Assembly (NCBI RefSeq): GCF_000002985.6
Contig: NC_003284.9
Location: forward strand, 16,368,001-16,432,000
Reading direction: 5' to 3'
From: Caenorhabditis elegans
Taxonomy: Eukaryota; Nematoda; Chromadorea; Rhabditida; Rhabditidae
Length of the DNA stretch: 64,000 nucleotides
Positions 49,481 to 63,545 of the stretch are shown here, piece by piece. The position numbers and the translations under genes were made by a program. The notes beneath the pieces are model-generated. The model was not told the origin of the DNA and ran no database searches. It worked only from the letters and a program-made list of their open reading frames with translations. Each line of letters starts with the position of its first letter. Positions within the stretch are counted from its first letter, which is position 1.

Positions 49481-52400
49481 CTACTTTCAGAACGAGATTA
49501 CATCAAATATCAAAACTTTGCTGGACTTCTTACTGTATAAGCTGGAAAAAAGTTATCCAATAGCTCGGTCCTATACGGTCCTAATTTTGTTGAAAATCAT
49601 TTTCACAGACCTTCATCAGAAAACGTAGTTTTTCTACCGTACTATACCGTAATCCATTTTATTTATAGAAAAATTCCAATTTTTTCATATCTCGAGATCT
49701 TTTACTACGATTTTACCCATGACGAATCAATTTTCCACAACCCGACAAAAAAAATTATCGAAACCCAATCTTCTCTAATTTTAGAAAATTTCACATTTCC
49801 GCCGACGGACACTAACTGACTGAGAACCCGAGTAATTCGAGGCCCTGCATCTTATCGGTTTTGTTTTTATTTGTATACCAAATGACTAACTGAAAAGTGG
49901 CACAACGAGCTGGCCTGTTTGATGAGGAGATTTTGATATTAGTAGGTCGCAGAGGCGAACAAAAAAAAAGCAAAAACTTTCGCCTGCAAATATTTGTGGT
50001 GGTGGTGTTGATACCCTGACACCGAAATATGAATCAGAATCGAATGGGACGGAAGAATAGAGAAGAGTGGAATGGCGAACAAAATAGCAGAATGAATAGT
50101 TACTGGAGGTATGATATTACTGTACGTTCAACTAGATAAATCATATATATATATATAATGATAAAATTTCAGAATGTTTCAGAGTAAAATGTGCGACTTA
50201 AATGTAAAAATTTTCAGTAGTTTTTAAATTTTCCGGAAGAATCAAAAGTATCGGAGTAAGCTCGAAAATTTAAGGGGTTTCAAGGATAAAATATGAAAAT
50301 ATGGTTTTCTCCAAATTTTGTATCCACTACTGATAAAACACTACCGTACCAACTACCGTAACCTAAAAAAGAACCGCACAGTCAATTCATAAATAATATG
50401 TCAAAAGTTTGTCGGAAAACAGAAAACAGAAAATAAAAACAAAACCTTTAAAAAGTAAAAATTGAAATGAAAACAAACAGAGAGAGTGACTAATGAGGGA
50501 AACGGAATCAAAAAATGGTGGTCCGTTGCGACGAGAGAGTGAGAGACGGAAAAGAAGAGAGGGGAGAGAACGCGCGGGGGGCGCCTCCAACACAAGATCA
50601 AAAGAGGGGGGAGGTGTGCAATCGAACAGTATGCAAGTCTAGAATTGGTAAATGTGAGAGTAAAAAAGAGACTTTGAAATATAAGTAAGTGTATCAAGTA
50701 TTTATTTTTGTAGAATAATATGAAAATTGAAATTTAACAATTGAAATTGAAATGAAGTCCGCGGAGATTTTCGTTATGATTTATTAGCCATCAAAACATG
50801 AAAAGAGGAATAACATGGAAAGTTCACATTTCAAAAAGGATCTATATTTTTTGCGGGTTTTGGGGGAAAAATTCCAGAATTTCTAAACATATTAAATCTC
50901 AAAAAAATAATTTTTTAAAAAATGTTAAAAGAAACTTAATTTATATGTGGGTCTTTTTGAGGTGTTTATCATTTTTCTTAGTACTAATATAATATAAAAA
51001 TGAAACAGCAAGGAAATATCCATGAAAATGTTACATCTAGCGTTTAAAAACTTTTTAAAAAAGAAAATTTTGTGGTCTTCTTCAAGCCTAAAACTGGCCT
51101 ATTTCTGTTTTGAAGCATAAAACAAACTATTGATAAAAAAAAAACAACAAATCAAGTGTGTTGTCAAAAATATCTTGATTAGTTGTTTTTTTTTGAAATC
51201 AAAAGATCAACGAAATTGTTTTGAAATTTAAGAAACAAAAATTTTTTATACAAATTTTATTACGGTTAATGGAAATTTAAGATTTAATATTTTTTTAAAT
51301 AAAGTTAAAAACCTCAAAGTCTGTTCTTCAAAAGTTCCTGAACGACGAAAAAATTATTTTTCTTGATGTATAGCGAATCTCCGATAGCGTGGAATTGTTA
51401 ATTACGAATTTTCTTTGCGCTTGTGATTTTTGATTTCAGATTTTAGAATTCAATGATATATAAAAATTCTGCCCAACTTTAATAATATTATTTAAAAAAA
51501 AGCAAAACATTATGAAGGTTTTGTCAAATGCGGACATTTTCAATTCAACAACTTCTACTTCTACATACTTTCCAATATAATACACTATTGAAAAAAAGAG
51601 CTTTCCAATAAAAAGCTACAGACACTGATCAAAATTCGGTCTCATGCTGAAGAGTGTTATAAAATTCTGTGTCTGTGAGGAGCATCTGCTCAGACTTTTG
51701 TTGAACGTTCGCTGGATGTTCGAATTGGGAAAAGGTCAACTAGAATAATGGTCAGAGCAGCTGTGATAGAGAAAATATTTTTAAACTTTTTTACAAAAAT
51801 GGTACGATGTAATAAATGTTTTGAAATTAATCAAAACACATTTTTATCCAAAGTGCACAAAAGTCAAACGAAATTGTGCATAAAGGAATAATGAACCAAT
51901 AACTAATTTTCACAAGCTACAATTAAAATTAAGAGTTATAAGAAATTTTCAGCTGTACTTTTATTCTTTAGCCTAACTTTCATTAAATGTTTTAAATTGA
52001 CCAACAGTTTTCAATTTCTCCAACTTCTATCGAACTTCAAACAAAAAGAATTAAGAAATTAAGCAATCAAGAATCAATTAAGAGAAGTTTGCAAAAAGTG
52101 TGGAATAATAGACGTTTTGTTTGCATTTTGCTAGCAGCCGGCCTGTTTGGCGACAGCGATGCCACCAGGCAGCCACGAGCTTATTTATACAAAAAAGATC
52201 CTTCATTGCTCCTCCAAATACATTTTATGATAGTTATAATATACAAATCCGCTGACCACCCATACACACATTGACTGCCGGATGCATATCTATCTATCCA
52301 TATATTTCTACTTCGCCATGTTATTATGTTCAGCCCCCTCTCTTTCTTGGCGATCTTCTTCCATAGCAACCAAGCTGCTCGGGAGCATTTTGATAACAAG

Positions 52401-54401
52401 TTTTAGATTTCATAAGTAGGTAGAGTTAGGCAAAAATGCTTTAAATATGTCAAGTTTGATATATTTTTTTTGCCATTGAGCGAGTTCCAATAATAGTTTT
52501 TAAAAAAAGTTATACAACATTTTAATAATTTTCGTATTAAAAATCAACTGAGCGAAAAAATATGTATTGGCCCAACTTTTTAAAAATTTGAAAAATTAAT
52601 TTATTTATGTCCATTTTTAATTAAATCAAAATAATAACGTTTTATATTGAAAATACTTGAAAATATTGAAAATACTGAAAGAAAAAATGTAAGTTTTAGT
52701 ACTTACTAAAATGCGCTTTTTCACGCAGGGGAGCAACGGATGAAAAGTTAGAAAAATATAAAAAATGAAATATTGTCAAGGTTAAAAAAAGAAAAAGCCG
52801 CCTAGAAAAAACAGGTGAAACAATAATTTAATACAAGTTAAAAACACACAACAACATCAAACCAATCAAAGTAATTTCATAGTTTCAGTGAAAAGGGTGT
52901 GGTCAACTTCTTGAAGTAAAACTCAAATTAGTCGGATTAAGAAGACTAGTAAAAAAAAGTCATTAGGATGGGTGGAAGGCCATTGATATATTATTCTGCG
53001 GGTCTTGTTCTTTTCTCTTGTCGATTTCGATTTGGGTGCTACCAACTAACATTTCGAACTTTTTTTGTTGGACGAAGTATTTTGGTGAAGTAGACTTATG
53101 TTAAGGTTATTTTTCAATGACTTAAAAAAACATGGACTAAAAAATTCAATGCGTAATATATCAAGGCAAAATATTAAAAATTTAAAAAGAGTAATACAGA
53201 AAAATCAATAAAAAACACCTTAGGTTTACAAATTTTTTTGGACAATGTAGCACAAATTAACCCAAGATAGCTATAATTGAAAGATTACTTAAATAGTAAG
53301 TTTAAAATGGAAAAATCCGCTCAGAAAAATAGAACCAATTTTGTTTTTTTCTTATAATAATATCCTAATATTAAACTGGAAACAGAAAAAAAATAATGAT
53401 ACGTTAAAAAAAATCATTTTTAATCTCAACTGTTATAAAAGAAGTGCTTTTTTTCAACATGTGAAAGTGCAAAACTTTTGAAAACATAGTCGATTTTGTT
53501 TATTATATCAACAATATTTTTTCATGGAATCATTTTTCCTTCTCTCTATTCAACAAAGAAACCGAAAATTTTCATAAAAACACCTGCAAAAGCGTGTGTA
53601 AAACTTTTCTGTTTTGTATCTGACAACAACAGGCTCATTACTAACAAAAAGGTAAGCAATCTGTGTCGGTAATTCGACCGGTTTTTGGCGGCTGTCATGT
53701 TGAAACTAAAACATGAAAAGAAACACCATTAAAATTAGAAACAGTTAGAAATACATGGGTTTTGAATGACAAGAGATGGAACGGTTTTGGTGGGTATAAA
53801 ATAGAAACATCATCATATGAAATGGCCTTCAGAAAATGAAATTCACAGTATATATTGTGGGGTGTTTTTAGAAATGTTCAATAATTCCGGTACAAATTTA
53901 ATGGTAACCAGACAGGGTTATCTCAAATTTTTTAGTTTAGCCAAAAATATCTGAAAATAGATTTCAAACTGAAAATTTTGGTTAAATGTAAAAATTTGAA
54001 GATTTGTTTTGAGAATTTTATTAATGTCATAGAGTAGCGTGTTCTCAGTGCTTTTAGACCTGTACGACAAAATGGTCCCACTACAATCGTGTGATGACAG
54101 TAGTGTATAGAAAAAAAAATTTTGCAGCTACGCTCAAAATTATTCAAAAAGCCCATATTTTTTGAAAGTTTGCCAAATTACCAAAACTTTCACAGCAAAT
54201 TTTTGAAAAATCTAAAAAAAATAGAGTGTTCTATTTTAATATTCGGATGTTGGTCTACATATAATAACTGTATTAAATTTTTTTCGGGTATTTAAAACAT
54301 CCCAGATAAAAAAATTCCAACTGGAAAACGAATAATAACCAAAATAATTTACCAACAAAAAAGTCGAAAAAGACGGACAAATTCGGTGTGGTGGCGGGGG
54401 T

Positions 54402-54452
54402 TGACCGGTATACCGGTCATTTCTAAAGTGTGTGCACTATGCGCGCATAGTG
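54402..54452. other. Two perfect 18-bp palindromes side by side
   Basis: TGACCGGTATACCGGTCA at 54402-54419 and CACTATGCGCGCATAGTG at 54435-54452 are each perfect inverted repeats, separated by 15 bases. Function is unknown; dimer-binding sites or a transposon end are possible. Confidence 0.85.
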
Positions 54453-54954
54453 TTCTCAAGGTTACCGCACCGAGTTTGGACAAAAAGTAGTACGTGGCCG
54501 AAAGTGGCAGAAGAAGAGCAAATCTGTTTATAAACATCCGCTAATGCTTGCAATAAGTACTAATGAGAAGAGCGGCGACAGTTCAGAGAATGGCGAACAG
54601 GGAGCAAGATGAGTCAGTTGTTGATGGAGAAGAGAGGAAAAGAGGGGGAGAGAGAGTTTATTTTCTATGCGGATCGGGAAGCAGAAGCATAGCCAAAACA
54701 CTTCATGTTTGTATTATCAGTGGAACCAACAGTACGGTGGGAGGATGGAGAGGAGTAACAATTTGTTCTCTACGTTGCCGATTTTAGTTTTGACGTAAAG
54801 TATGTAAAATTCATTTTTGGAATTTATTAAAAAAAATAAAATTGCGACACCTGATATACAGTTCAGTATACAGTTCAATGAGAATGATTCGTAATTCAAA
54901 AAATTTGGATTAACGCTTATGCTTTTCTGAAAATTTTATATTTACTGTCAAAAA

Positions 54955-55252
54955 GTGACAATTACTCAGTTTTTGCCACTCATAATTTTGGAAGTCAACC
55001 AAAAAAAAAATATTTTTTCTTACATTTTTTATACTGTAATTTCATTTCAATTATTTGTATTAAAACATTGTAGGGGTCGAGGCATGCATTATTATTCTGG
55101 ATTTCCTCATAAGCTCATATTTTTCGAATTTTTGCCAATTTGCCAAAACGTTAATAATGAAACATCTAAAATTTCTTGTGTTTTATTAAGATATTTGGTC
55201 GTTTTAGACTCTATATAGACAAAATCCCACATGGTGCTACTCCACCTTTAAA
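54955..55252. repeat. TTAAAGGTGGAGTAG-family element, partial
   Basis: The right end GGTGCTACTCCACCTTTAA is the family terminus. The internal text AAGTGACAATTACTCAG and TCATAATTTTGGAAGTC matches the interior of 26846-27281 in inverted orientation. The left terminus is missing. Confidence 0.6.
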
Positions 55253-57404
55253 CCAAAATTTTGAAAATAGGTTATTATGATTTCGCAGTTTTAAAACTAT
55301 ATTGAATACATACAATTATTCAAACAATTCAGCTACTCTACCTTCAAAATTGAAAAATGATAACTAGCACAAATTCAGGGTTTTGCATATGATTTGAAAG
55401 TTTCATTCAAGATCTACTCAAATTGGCCAAATTTTGAACATTTTCTGATTTCTAGAAATGTTGAATTTTGCTGATTATTTGAAACCAACATTGTTTATTT
55501 ATAAAACGTGAAAAAAATTGAACTTGTAAGAAAAAATCTTACGATTTTGTGTAATTTTTCTAGATTACCTATTTACCTAGTGCTACTTATCTTCAAATTT
55601 AAAATTTTTTGTTGATAGTTTTCAGTTTGAAAAAAAAAAGTTTTCAGTTTGAAACCACACATATATATTTTTCAAATAAATACGGATTTGAAAAAAAAAT
55701 ACTGGATCATAGGGACAATTTTTAAAATTTCAAACACAGTCTCGACGGTCTCGACAATGGATTTGAATTTTGAAAACAATGAGCGACCTAAATTTCAAAC
55801 AAAAACCAGGTTAAGCCACTCTCACACACACACACACAGGAAACGTGGGTACGGCATACATTATTCAGCCACACATATATAGAAATAAGAGAAAATAATC
55901 GGTTTCTTCTCATCTCGATCAACGAAATCCTGATTTGACGAGACGAGAAGCGAGAGGAGGGTAGTGGAAAAGAAGAACTGGTGGGACGTCGCCTTCCCGT
56001 CACTCCTCCCCGAATCTTCACGACTTCTTTATTCTGCCCGTCTTTCTTTCTATTTTCCTCTCTATTCACTTTTCATGATTGAAATCATTTGCGGTTCATA
56101 CCCTCATTATCGAATCGAAAAAAAGAAATGCAAGACCTCCCAGGGTTTTTTAAATATATTTTTCAAATCAGAAGTAAAGATGCTGTAAACAAAAAAAAAG
56201 AATTGTCACATCTTTTTAAATAAAACCTATTGGAATGCAAATTTGTTGGCTTTTGCATTAATGTTACAAAAATCAATTTATAAAATTAGGGGTTTCATCG
56301 GAAAGCATTCAAAATTAGAAGAAAATTGAGTAATATTTTATCACCCCTTTATTAACAGTAAGTTTTCAGGTAAAACGCATTGCAAAAGTATGAACATTAC
56401 AATTTTAGTTTAACCTAAAAAATTGGCAGTTCATAAAGAAATTTTCCAATATTTTCCAAAAATTTCCAAAAAAAAAAAATCACCAAACTTCGAAACTTTA
56501 AAATTAAAAAAAATTTGAAGGCCATATAGAAATTGGGTTTGCATTTCATTTCGATAAAAATTATTTATTTCGATCGAGCTTTTTAATATTGGCATTTTTG
56601 TCATCTGAGAAAAGATTAAAAATTCTGAATGAAAAGGTATATTCTTTTCCGATTTTAAAAATCAGAAAAAAATCTACAATTCTCTTAAAATTTGAAAATG
56701 AAGCAATACGAAATTGAATCAATTCCAAATACTCAAAATGACAGGTAAATGTAGGTAATAGAAAAACGGCTAAGGTTCTAATGCCATTCGAAGAAACATG
56801 AAAAAACTGAGAAAACGAATTAAAAACATACAGGTTTTGAGGGTCATGCTTTCTTTCCTTAACCGATGATAAATACAAAAAAGGGGAGAAGCGGTGACAA
56901 GGGCATTTGAGTCATTCGATCACACCTATCAACTACGTGAATTTGTTTTTCAAAAAATTATTTGGCAGGAAACGAAAACGTATGGAATTTGAAAGGTTTT
57001 TGAAATTTATGCTTGTGTTGCGTAAACTCAGAAGTCCACTTTTTGGTGATTTTGTCTTAAAACCTATAATTCTTTGCATTTAATAATCGAAGTCCCTATT
57101 TAAAAAAATATATATATAGCTTGATATTCTTCGAACTGTTATATATGCTTTGAAAACACGTTATTCTTTTGTTGCAGGTGTTCCGATAAAAAAAGGTTGA
57201 AAATATAACCGCAAAATGTCTGCCGCTCCACTATCTTCTATAACGGAGTTTATAATAATTTTTCTACAGTTTGCTTGTTGAAAATACAAAAAACTAATAT
57301 TTCTTATTTTAGAATGCAATTTGATCAGGTAAAATCAGGTAAATATTGATCACTTTTCCAAATTTATTTGGCATTCGAAAATTAGGCTTGCCTTCCTCTG
57401 GACC

Positions 57405-57455
57405 AATTGAAAATTAGTCTTGCATGCAAAACTAATAAAGAAAATACCGTATCTG
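57405..57455. repeat. Fragment of TACCGTATTTCC element
   Basis: AAATTAGTCTTGCATGCAAA and AATACCGTAT match the ends of the ace-1 intron copies. It is truncated. Confidence 0.6.
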
Positions 57456-57459
57456 CTGC

Positions 57460-57745
57460 AGTCTTGGGCTACCATGCAGGCGTCATAGCGCCTGCCCGCC
57501 TTACCGCGCCCTCCGCATGCCTTATGCCGCAAGCCGCGCCTCCTGTATAGTACGGCACGGAACCCGAAAAGTGTCAGACGCGACGAAAAAGCCAGCTTTG
57601 TAGTATGTGTTCTAAACACAAAACCTTTGACTTTTCGCCATAAAGCAGAAATGGGGCGAGAGGCCGACGTAAGGCGGGCAAGTTGGAGGCAGGCATCAGG
57701 CCCTGAAACCGCGCATGTCTCCCATGGAAGCCCTACTGCTGACTA
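57460..57745. repeat. GC-rich dispersed-repeat-like block
   Basis: CAGGCG/CGCCTG forms a hairpin at about 57478-57495. The left part (GCCCGCCTTACCGCGCCC) has a loosely inverted partner at the right (GACGTAAGGCGGGCAAG), as in a palindromic transposon. No ORF is credible. Confidence 0.5.
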
Positions 57746-60700
57746 AGTATGTCAGGGCGTAAATCAGTGAATTCTATCAAAAACAGTAAATTGGATTTCG
57801 AAAAACTACCTATTTGGATTACGGCTAAACACTAATATTTATTATTTTTGAAAAATAACAATTACAGTGAGCCGTTTTTAATCAAAAAATGATGTTTTTA
57901 ACAGTAGTTTGTTTCTCATTGAAACCCAAGACTTTTAAAAATCCTACAAAAAAATCCAAACTTGTCATTAAAAAAGTAGTATTAGGTTAGCACCGGAAAA
58001 GTAAAATATGAATGTGTGGGACCATTATAATGTAAACCGCAGATGTCTGAAGCCGTCTCCGTCTCTTCTTCTTCTCTACTTTCTCGTTGCCAAGCAACAT
58101 TTTTCGAAGGTGAAGCGGATGTTGGTGAGGAATTTTGAAAAGTAGGTAGCAGGAGTTGCGAAATCTACGGAATTATGTATATATCTCTCTTTTGGCAGGC
58201 TGGAATAAAATGTCGGTAAAGTAAGGGTGGTATTGTTTCCTTTACCAATAAGAAGTTCCTTTCTGAAAATCGCAATTATCCGTCTCAACCACTTGTATTT
58301 CTATTTTCGCTAAAAAGGTGAAAGCTGGTCTACCAATTCTTATTCTTTTACACATCTCTTTCCGCCACAAGTCATTATCGGATTCAAGTCGGTTGTAGAA
58401 GTTGGACGGAAAAACATACAGCTAGAAAGGAAACACTTTTTTCTCCCACGCAGAAAATCCTGAATTAGAAGTAATCTGACGTTGAGGATATGGGATAAAG
58501 GTTGGGGAATATGCTGCAAATGTGAGAGCAAAAATTCAGTGAAGATGCGCTGTCTGAAAGTTTGCAAAACATGATTTATCGTCAATGTTTCTGATTATTT
58601 TTAAAATATTAACTCATAAACGTTTTAATTTTGATTGGTTTTAGATTTGTTCACAATTTTTTTTGTAATTTGAAAGCTGATGTCAAATTTCAAAATAGAA
58701 AATAATTAGGTATGATTGTTACAGACAACGTCCTTGAAAATTGTTCTCGAAAGTACTTAAACGTGAAGCTTCAATTTTTTCAGCATTTTTTGAAAGAGTT
58801 TCCAGAAATCACAGCACTAACTTCGCTCCATGAAACTAAAAACTTTTTGAAAACGTTCTTAAATTAATTTTGGTTTCAAAATTTGAAAATAAATAAACCA
58901 AAAACGTTTTTTTTCCAGTTTTATGAAATTTTGCAGTTCTGGATTTTTCAAAAAGTTCAATCAATATTTTGGCAAACTAAGACATTTTTGATAAACGAGG
59001 TTGTTTTAAAATCACTATAATTCTTTAGAAAATTTATGTGCAAAATTAAGAGCGGCAAAAACTGGGTAATTGTCATTGTAACTGTGAATAAAAAAATAAT
59101 TAATTTGAACATTTATTTTAAAACTTTTAATAAATTCACTTTTGAGCACTTTTGAAAACAACTCTACAGTTATATCATAACCCAAATCACAAGCCAAAAA
59201 TGTGTTCTTTTTTTTCATAATTTTCAAATTACATATGTATATTCTACTAAGAAAGTTTGTAATTTTAATTGTTCTACTCGTTTTGCCTACCCACAATTGA
59301 ATTTGATATCGCAAATTTGTAAGTCTAATTGAAAAATAATACTGAAACAGTTCAAAAAGTTCAAACTCTGGGAAATCCAGACTCGGTTCAACTTCCTGGC
59401 TTTTTAAGGTTGGTTTTTGTGAGCAAATTTACACTTCTGACAGCCATCTGAATAAGAAAAGCGTATTTTCAGCTTTGTTTGAACGAAATTAAAATATAGA
59501 AAACAAATCAAAACAAGACAATTTTGAAATTGCTATTGTTATTATATGTGTTTTACAGCCCTGCGTGTTTTAATATCCAAATATTTTTAGGTCAATATTT
59601 TTTCTAGTTCTTTTTTCAGCAAAAAAAACGTTTTATTTCAGCTTTTAAAAATAATAATTTACCTTTTTTTTTTAACACTGGTTGCAATCTAAAATTGGGA
59701 AATTTGCCCACAGAAACATTTTTTTCAGTCAACTTTTTTCTTAAAAACTTCCATAAAAAAACAGTTTCCAATCAAGTTTCACGTTACGATAAACTAATTA
59801 AAAGCTTGCTTTTATGTTACAAAAGTACATACGTCAGTTTTGCAGAGCTACCCTTCCACAGCCCGATGAAACAAATTTCTGCAAACTTTCAAAAACTTTT
59901 CAAATGATATTTGATAGGGAAGGGTCCTCTTAATTTGTGTAATTTGAAACAAGTTCCGGATAAAAATGGTTTTTAAACAAAATTCCGCGTCCCTGAAACC
60001 TTATATGTTTGGAAAGTTCACTTGGTTTTTTCCAACTATTCTAATCTCATTTACAATATCTGAACGTAATTACCAGTGCTACTTTGGCTCCTATTTTGGC
60101 CCAAAAATAAAGTTCGAATCGTTTTTAAAAATTGCCAAAAATTATTTTTACCCCCAAATTATACAGCATTCAAATACAATCTTTGCCCATTTCAATGTAT
60201 GTGTATGACACATCTTGTCCGACACAAAAAACTTGATTTCGTGTACTTTACGTAGTGAATCAGGATTACTCTTTGAACAAGAAACCGGGAAAAAAAGCAG
60301 TTGAATAAGATTATAAAAAAAAATTTCAGACGATTCAATGTTTGATTCCATCAATCTATTCAATTCGTTAGAGGTTGTGAATTTTTGAACTACTTGAAAA
60401 TTAATCTGGACTTGAAAAATTTATAAAATTATTGGATGTTCAAAGTTCTTGTCTTGATTCAAAATGTACTCTTCAACTTGAAATAATTAAAATCCAGAAA
60501 AACGCCGGAATTCAAATTTGAATTGAAAAAAGTGAGAACCTTTTACCAATTAAAAAAAAACTTTTGAACATTTTTACCTGTTTCTCGATAGACTATCTAG
60601 ATATATTGTCCGTTTTATATTAAATGTGCAAAATTTATTTGGAACTCAAAAAATTATATTATCTAAGTCAGGAATTTTTTTATTTAAAGTTTGAGCTCAG

Positions 60701-63359
60701 CCTTTTGTTTAAATAACAGCAACTATTTTTTAATTTTACATTCATAAATCTCAGAGTGACGTAGAATTCAAAAAACGCATAACTGCCAATACCAGTTCAC
60801 TTTCTTCTCGTATTCATCATTTGATTCATATTCAAACCTCAATCACCAAAAAGTGTTGCCTTACCAGTTAAAAGATTATAAGCATTTAATGTTCAATGGT
60901 CCCGGTAAATGTGTTTGTGTTTTCCTCTAACTCCGCTTCTTGGCTCCTACGCAGAACAATTTTATTTTTTTTATTTTCTCTGTATTTTGTCGTTTTCATA
61001 AATTATGCAAATCAGTGTTTATCGGAATTCGAAGATACTGCAGAAGTATCAATGGTCATGGGGTTGTCTAGATTTTTGAGGATGTTTTTAATAATTTTTT
61101 TGGTATTTGGAATATAATGTAGTTCATACTTCTTTTATGATTTTTCATGTTCTACTTTTGAGTTCAACATAATGTGGGTACATGTTTATTATTAGAAGTT
61201 TATGTTCGATAATTTTATGTATTGTGAATTTAAATAGTTTAAGCCTAAATGGAGCATATTTGGAACACATTTTTAAAAAGTTTCTACCAGTTTCTCAACA
61301 ATTTGCCTATTTTCATATCCAAATAAAAACTCGATTTTTCTAGTTTTCAAGCTTAATTTAACAATCACTCATCCGTAAACTAAAAAAACAAGCAACTCGA
61401 GATCAAACTTGCTAAATTTTCATGAGATAATTGGAAGAGTTGTCTGAAAACAAAAAAAAAGCAATATAAATTCTGCTTCAAGTTTAATGCTCGTCATTTG
61501 AAAAAAAACATTATGTTTAATTTTTACATTTGTATACCTTCAAAATATCAAAAATTTTCAAATAGTCTCCAGAAATTTTATATATTTTTAATAAATTTTA
61601 AAAACAATATAAATACGGAAAATATGTTCTGGAAAAAATTCTGGAGGCCATACAAAAAAAAATTCACCGTTTAAGAAAAAAAACTAAGCTGTTGAAAAAT
61701 ATGTAGTAATTCTGAACGGCGTGTGTCTCAATTTAATAAAAAGAAATTCTTTTAAATTATGTCAAAGTATAGTAAGTTATATTATTCAACCAAATAAATT
61801 TTACCGTGACTCTATGCATTTATTGCACAAAAATCTTCAACTTTTCACACCACACACCCTCGAAGGGTCGTTTAAACTTAAACTTTTGAATACTTAAAAT
61901 ATTACCAATACTATTTGATACACTTACTATTTCTTGAATTAATTTGAAAAAATTACCTAATTATACACTTTTTTTCGAAATTTGGACACTTTGCCGCGTT
62001 GTGTCACATGTTGCCATGCATGATTGCAATTAGCCTACACTTGTTCTTCCGCATTCATCACGATTCTTTGACTAATATGTCCATAACTAACTAGGAAATT
62101 TTGCGTTTTGCAGACTAACTTTATTACTTTTTGAAACTTTTTGTGAAACAAGTTATTTCATTGACTTGCATGGCAAAATTTCCTTTTGGAAAACTTCTAT
62201 AGATGTACTTTTTGGGAACATAACGCAGTCAGCATATTAGCTTTTTTTTTTATTTGTTTTGTATCAGGATGTTCAGTTTTCTTAACTCGATTTAAAAAGA
62301 TGTACTTGTACAAATTTGTGCAGTTTTGCAAACACACTACACTTTATTGCCAGAAATTTTGTGTGTTCACTGCATATTTCTTGGACTACTCCAGTTTTGC
62401 GAAAAAAAAAATTGCAAAAACTTGAGGAAACAGTAGCCTAACCATAAATTCGTCTCTTCAAAATTTGCTTGTACCCGTCATAAATTGTTCTTTTCAATTC
62501 TGAAAATAGAATACATACATTCGCGTCATATTTTCGGTTTCTATGTCATAAATCTGCTGTTGCTCGTGGCTAGCCAAAAGGCCCATCCCTTTTTCTTTAC
62601 AAAAACACACATTTTTTGCCAGAAACTTGATGTTTTCTTTTGTTAGCGCATGAGACTGGACTGGATGTTCCTTTGAATTCACAGTTTCCTTTTATTTAGA
62701 ACCGAAAACATTTTTTCCAGATTTTGAACTGGTTGATTTTTGACTTAAAATTCTTGCAGACCTAAGAACTATTTTTATCTCTATATCAAAAAAAAGTATA
62801 TTTTACAAGATTTCAGTCCATTAACTCCGCAGTTTGAAATGTGTTTATAGTGTGAAAATCGCACAACAAAAACCATTAGACTTTGAGTTCAAAACGTTTT
62901 CTTGGTCTTTACAAAGCTTTTGTTTCAACAGGGTGGTTTCTGTGGTTTCTGCTTAAATCTACGTCACACTTTGAGTTTTTTTTCAAAATATTAATGAAAA
63001 AAAAACATGTTTCTCGAATACCAAGATATCTTGTCTGTGAAATTTTCCTTTTTTAGTTTGGGTTTAGACACATATTTTCGGAAATATTTTATAGAAAGTC
63101 TACATTGGTACACTTACATCACATGTTTTGATGTTTTGCTTCATATGGTAAAAAATTGACTGATTTTATAGATTTTATTGATTTTATTCAACATGATGTT
63201 TTAAGAACTTGTAAATTTACTGTTTTTTTTTTTTAATTTTACACTGATTCAGATATGGGGGCTTTAATAACAACCTGGTTGGTTTTCACACATGGTTTAT
63301 ACAGGGTATAATGCGGCTGTAGGTAGTAAGAAATGTTAAGTTTTATATATCATTACCAG

Positions 63360-63545
63360 CGGTGGCCCGCACCTCCGGCGCGGCTCCCGGCTTCTGGGGC
63401 TGAAAACTAATTTTTTTGAAACTACCGTCATCATAGAGTACTCCTACCATACCACTATTGTACCACTACAGTATCCCGACTATAACCCTCCAGAAGCCAA
63501 AACTTCAAAAGAGCTACAGTGCCGTAAAGAAAAGAACTACAGTGC
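63360..63545. repeat. GC-richer repeat-like patch near right edge
   Basis: It begins AGCGGTGGCCCGCACCTCCG. It contains two direct copies of CTACAGTGCCGTAAAGAA (about 63514 and 63537) and several CTACAGT-type words common in dispersed worm repeats. Confidence 0.4.

Noticed and set aside
52360..52376. X-box-like CCATAGCAACC
   Set aside because: It matches only one half of the RFX palindrome well, with two mismatches in the other half. It is too weak to call, and no gene lies nearby.
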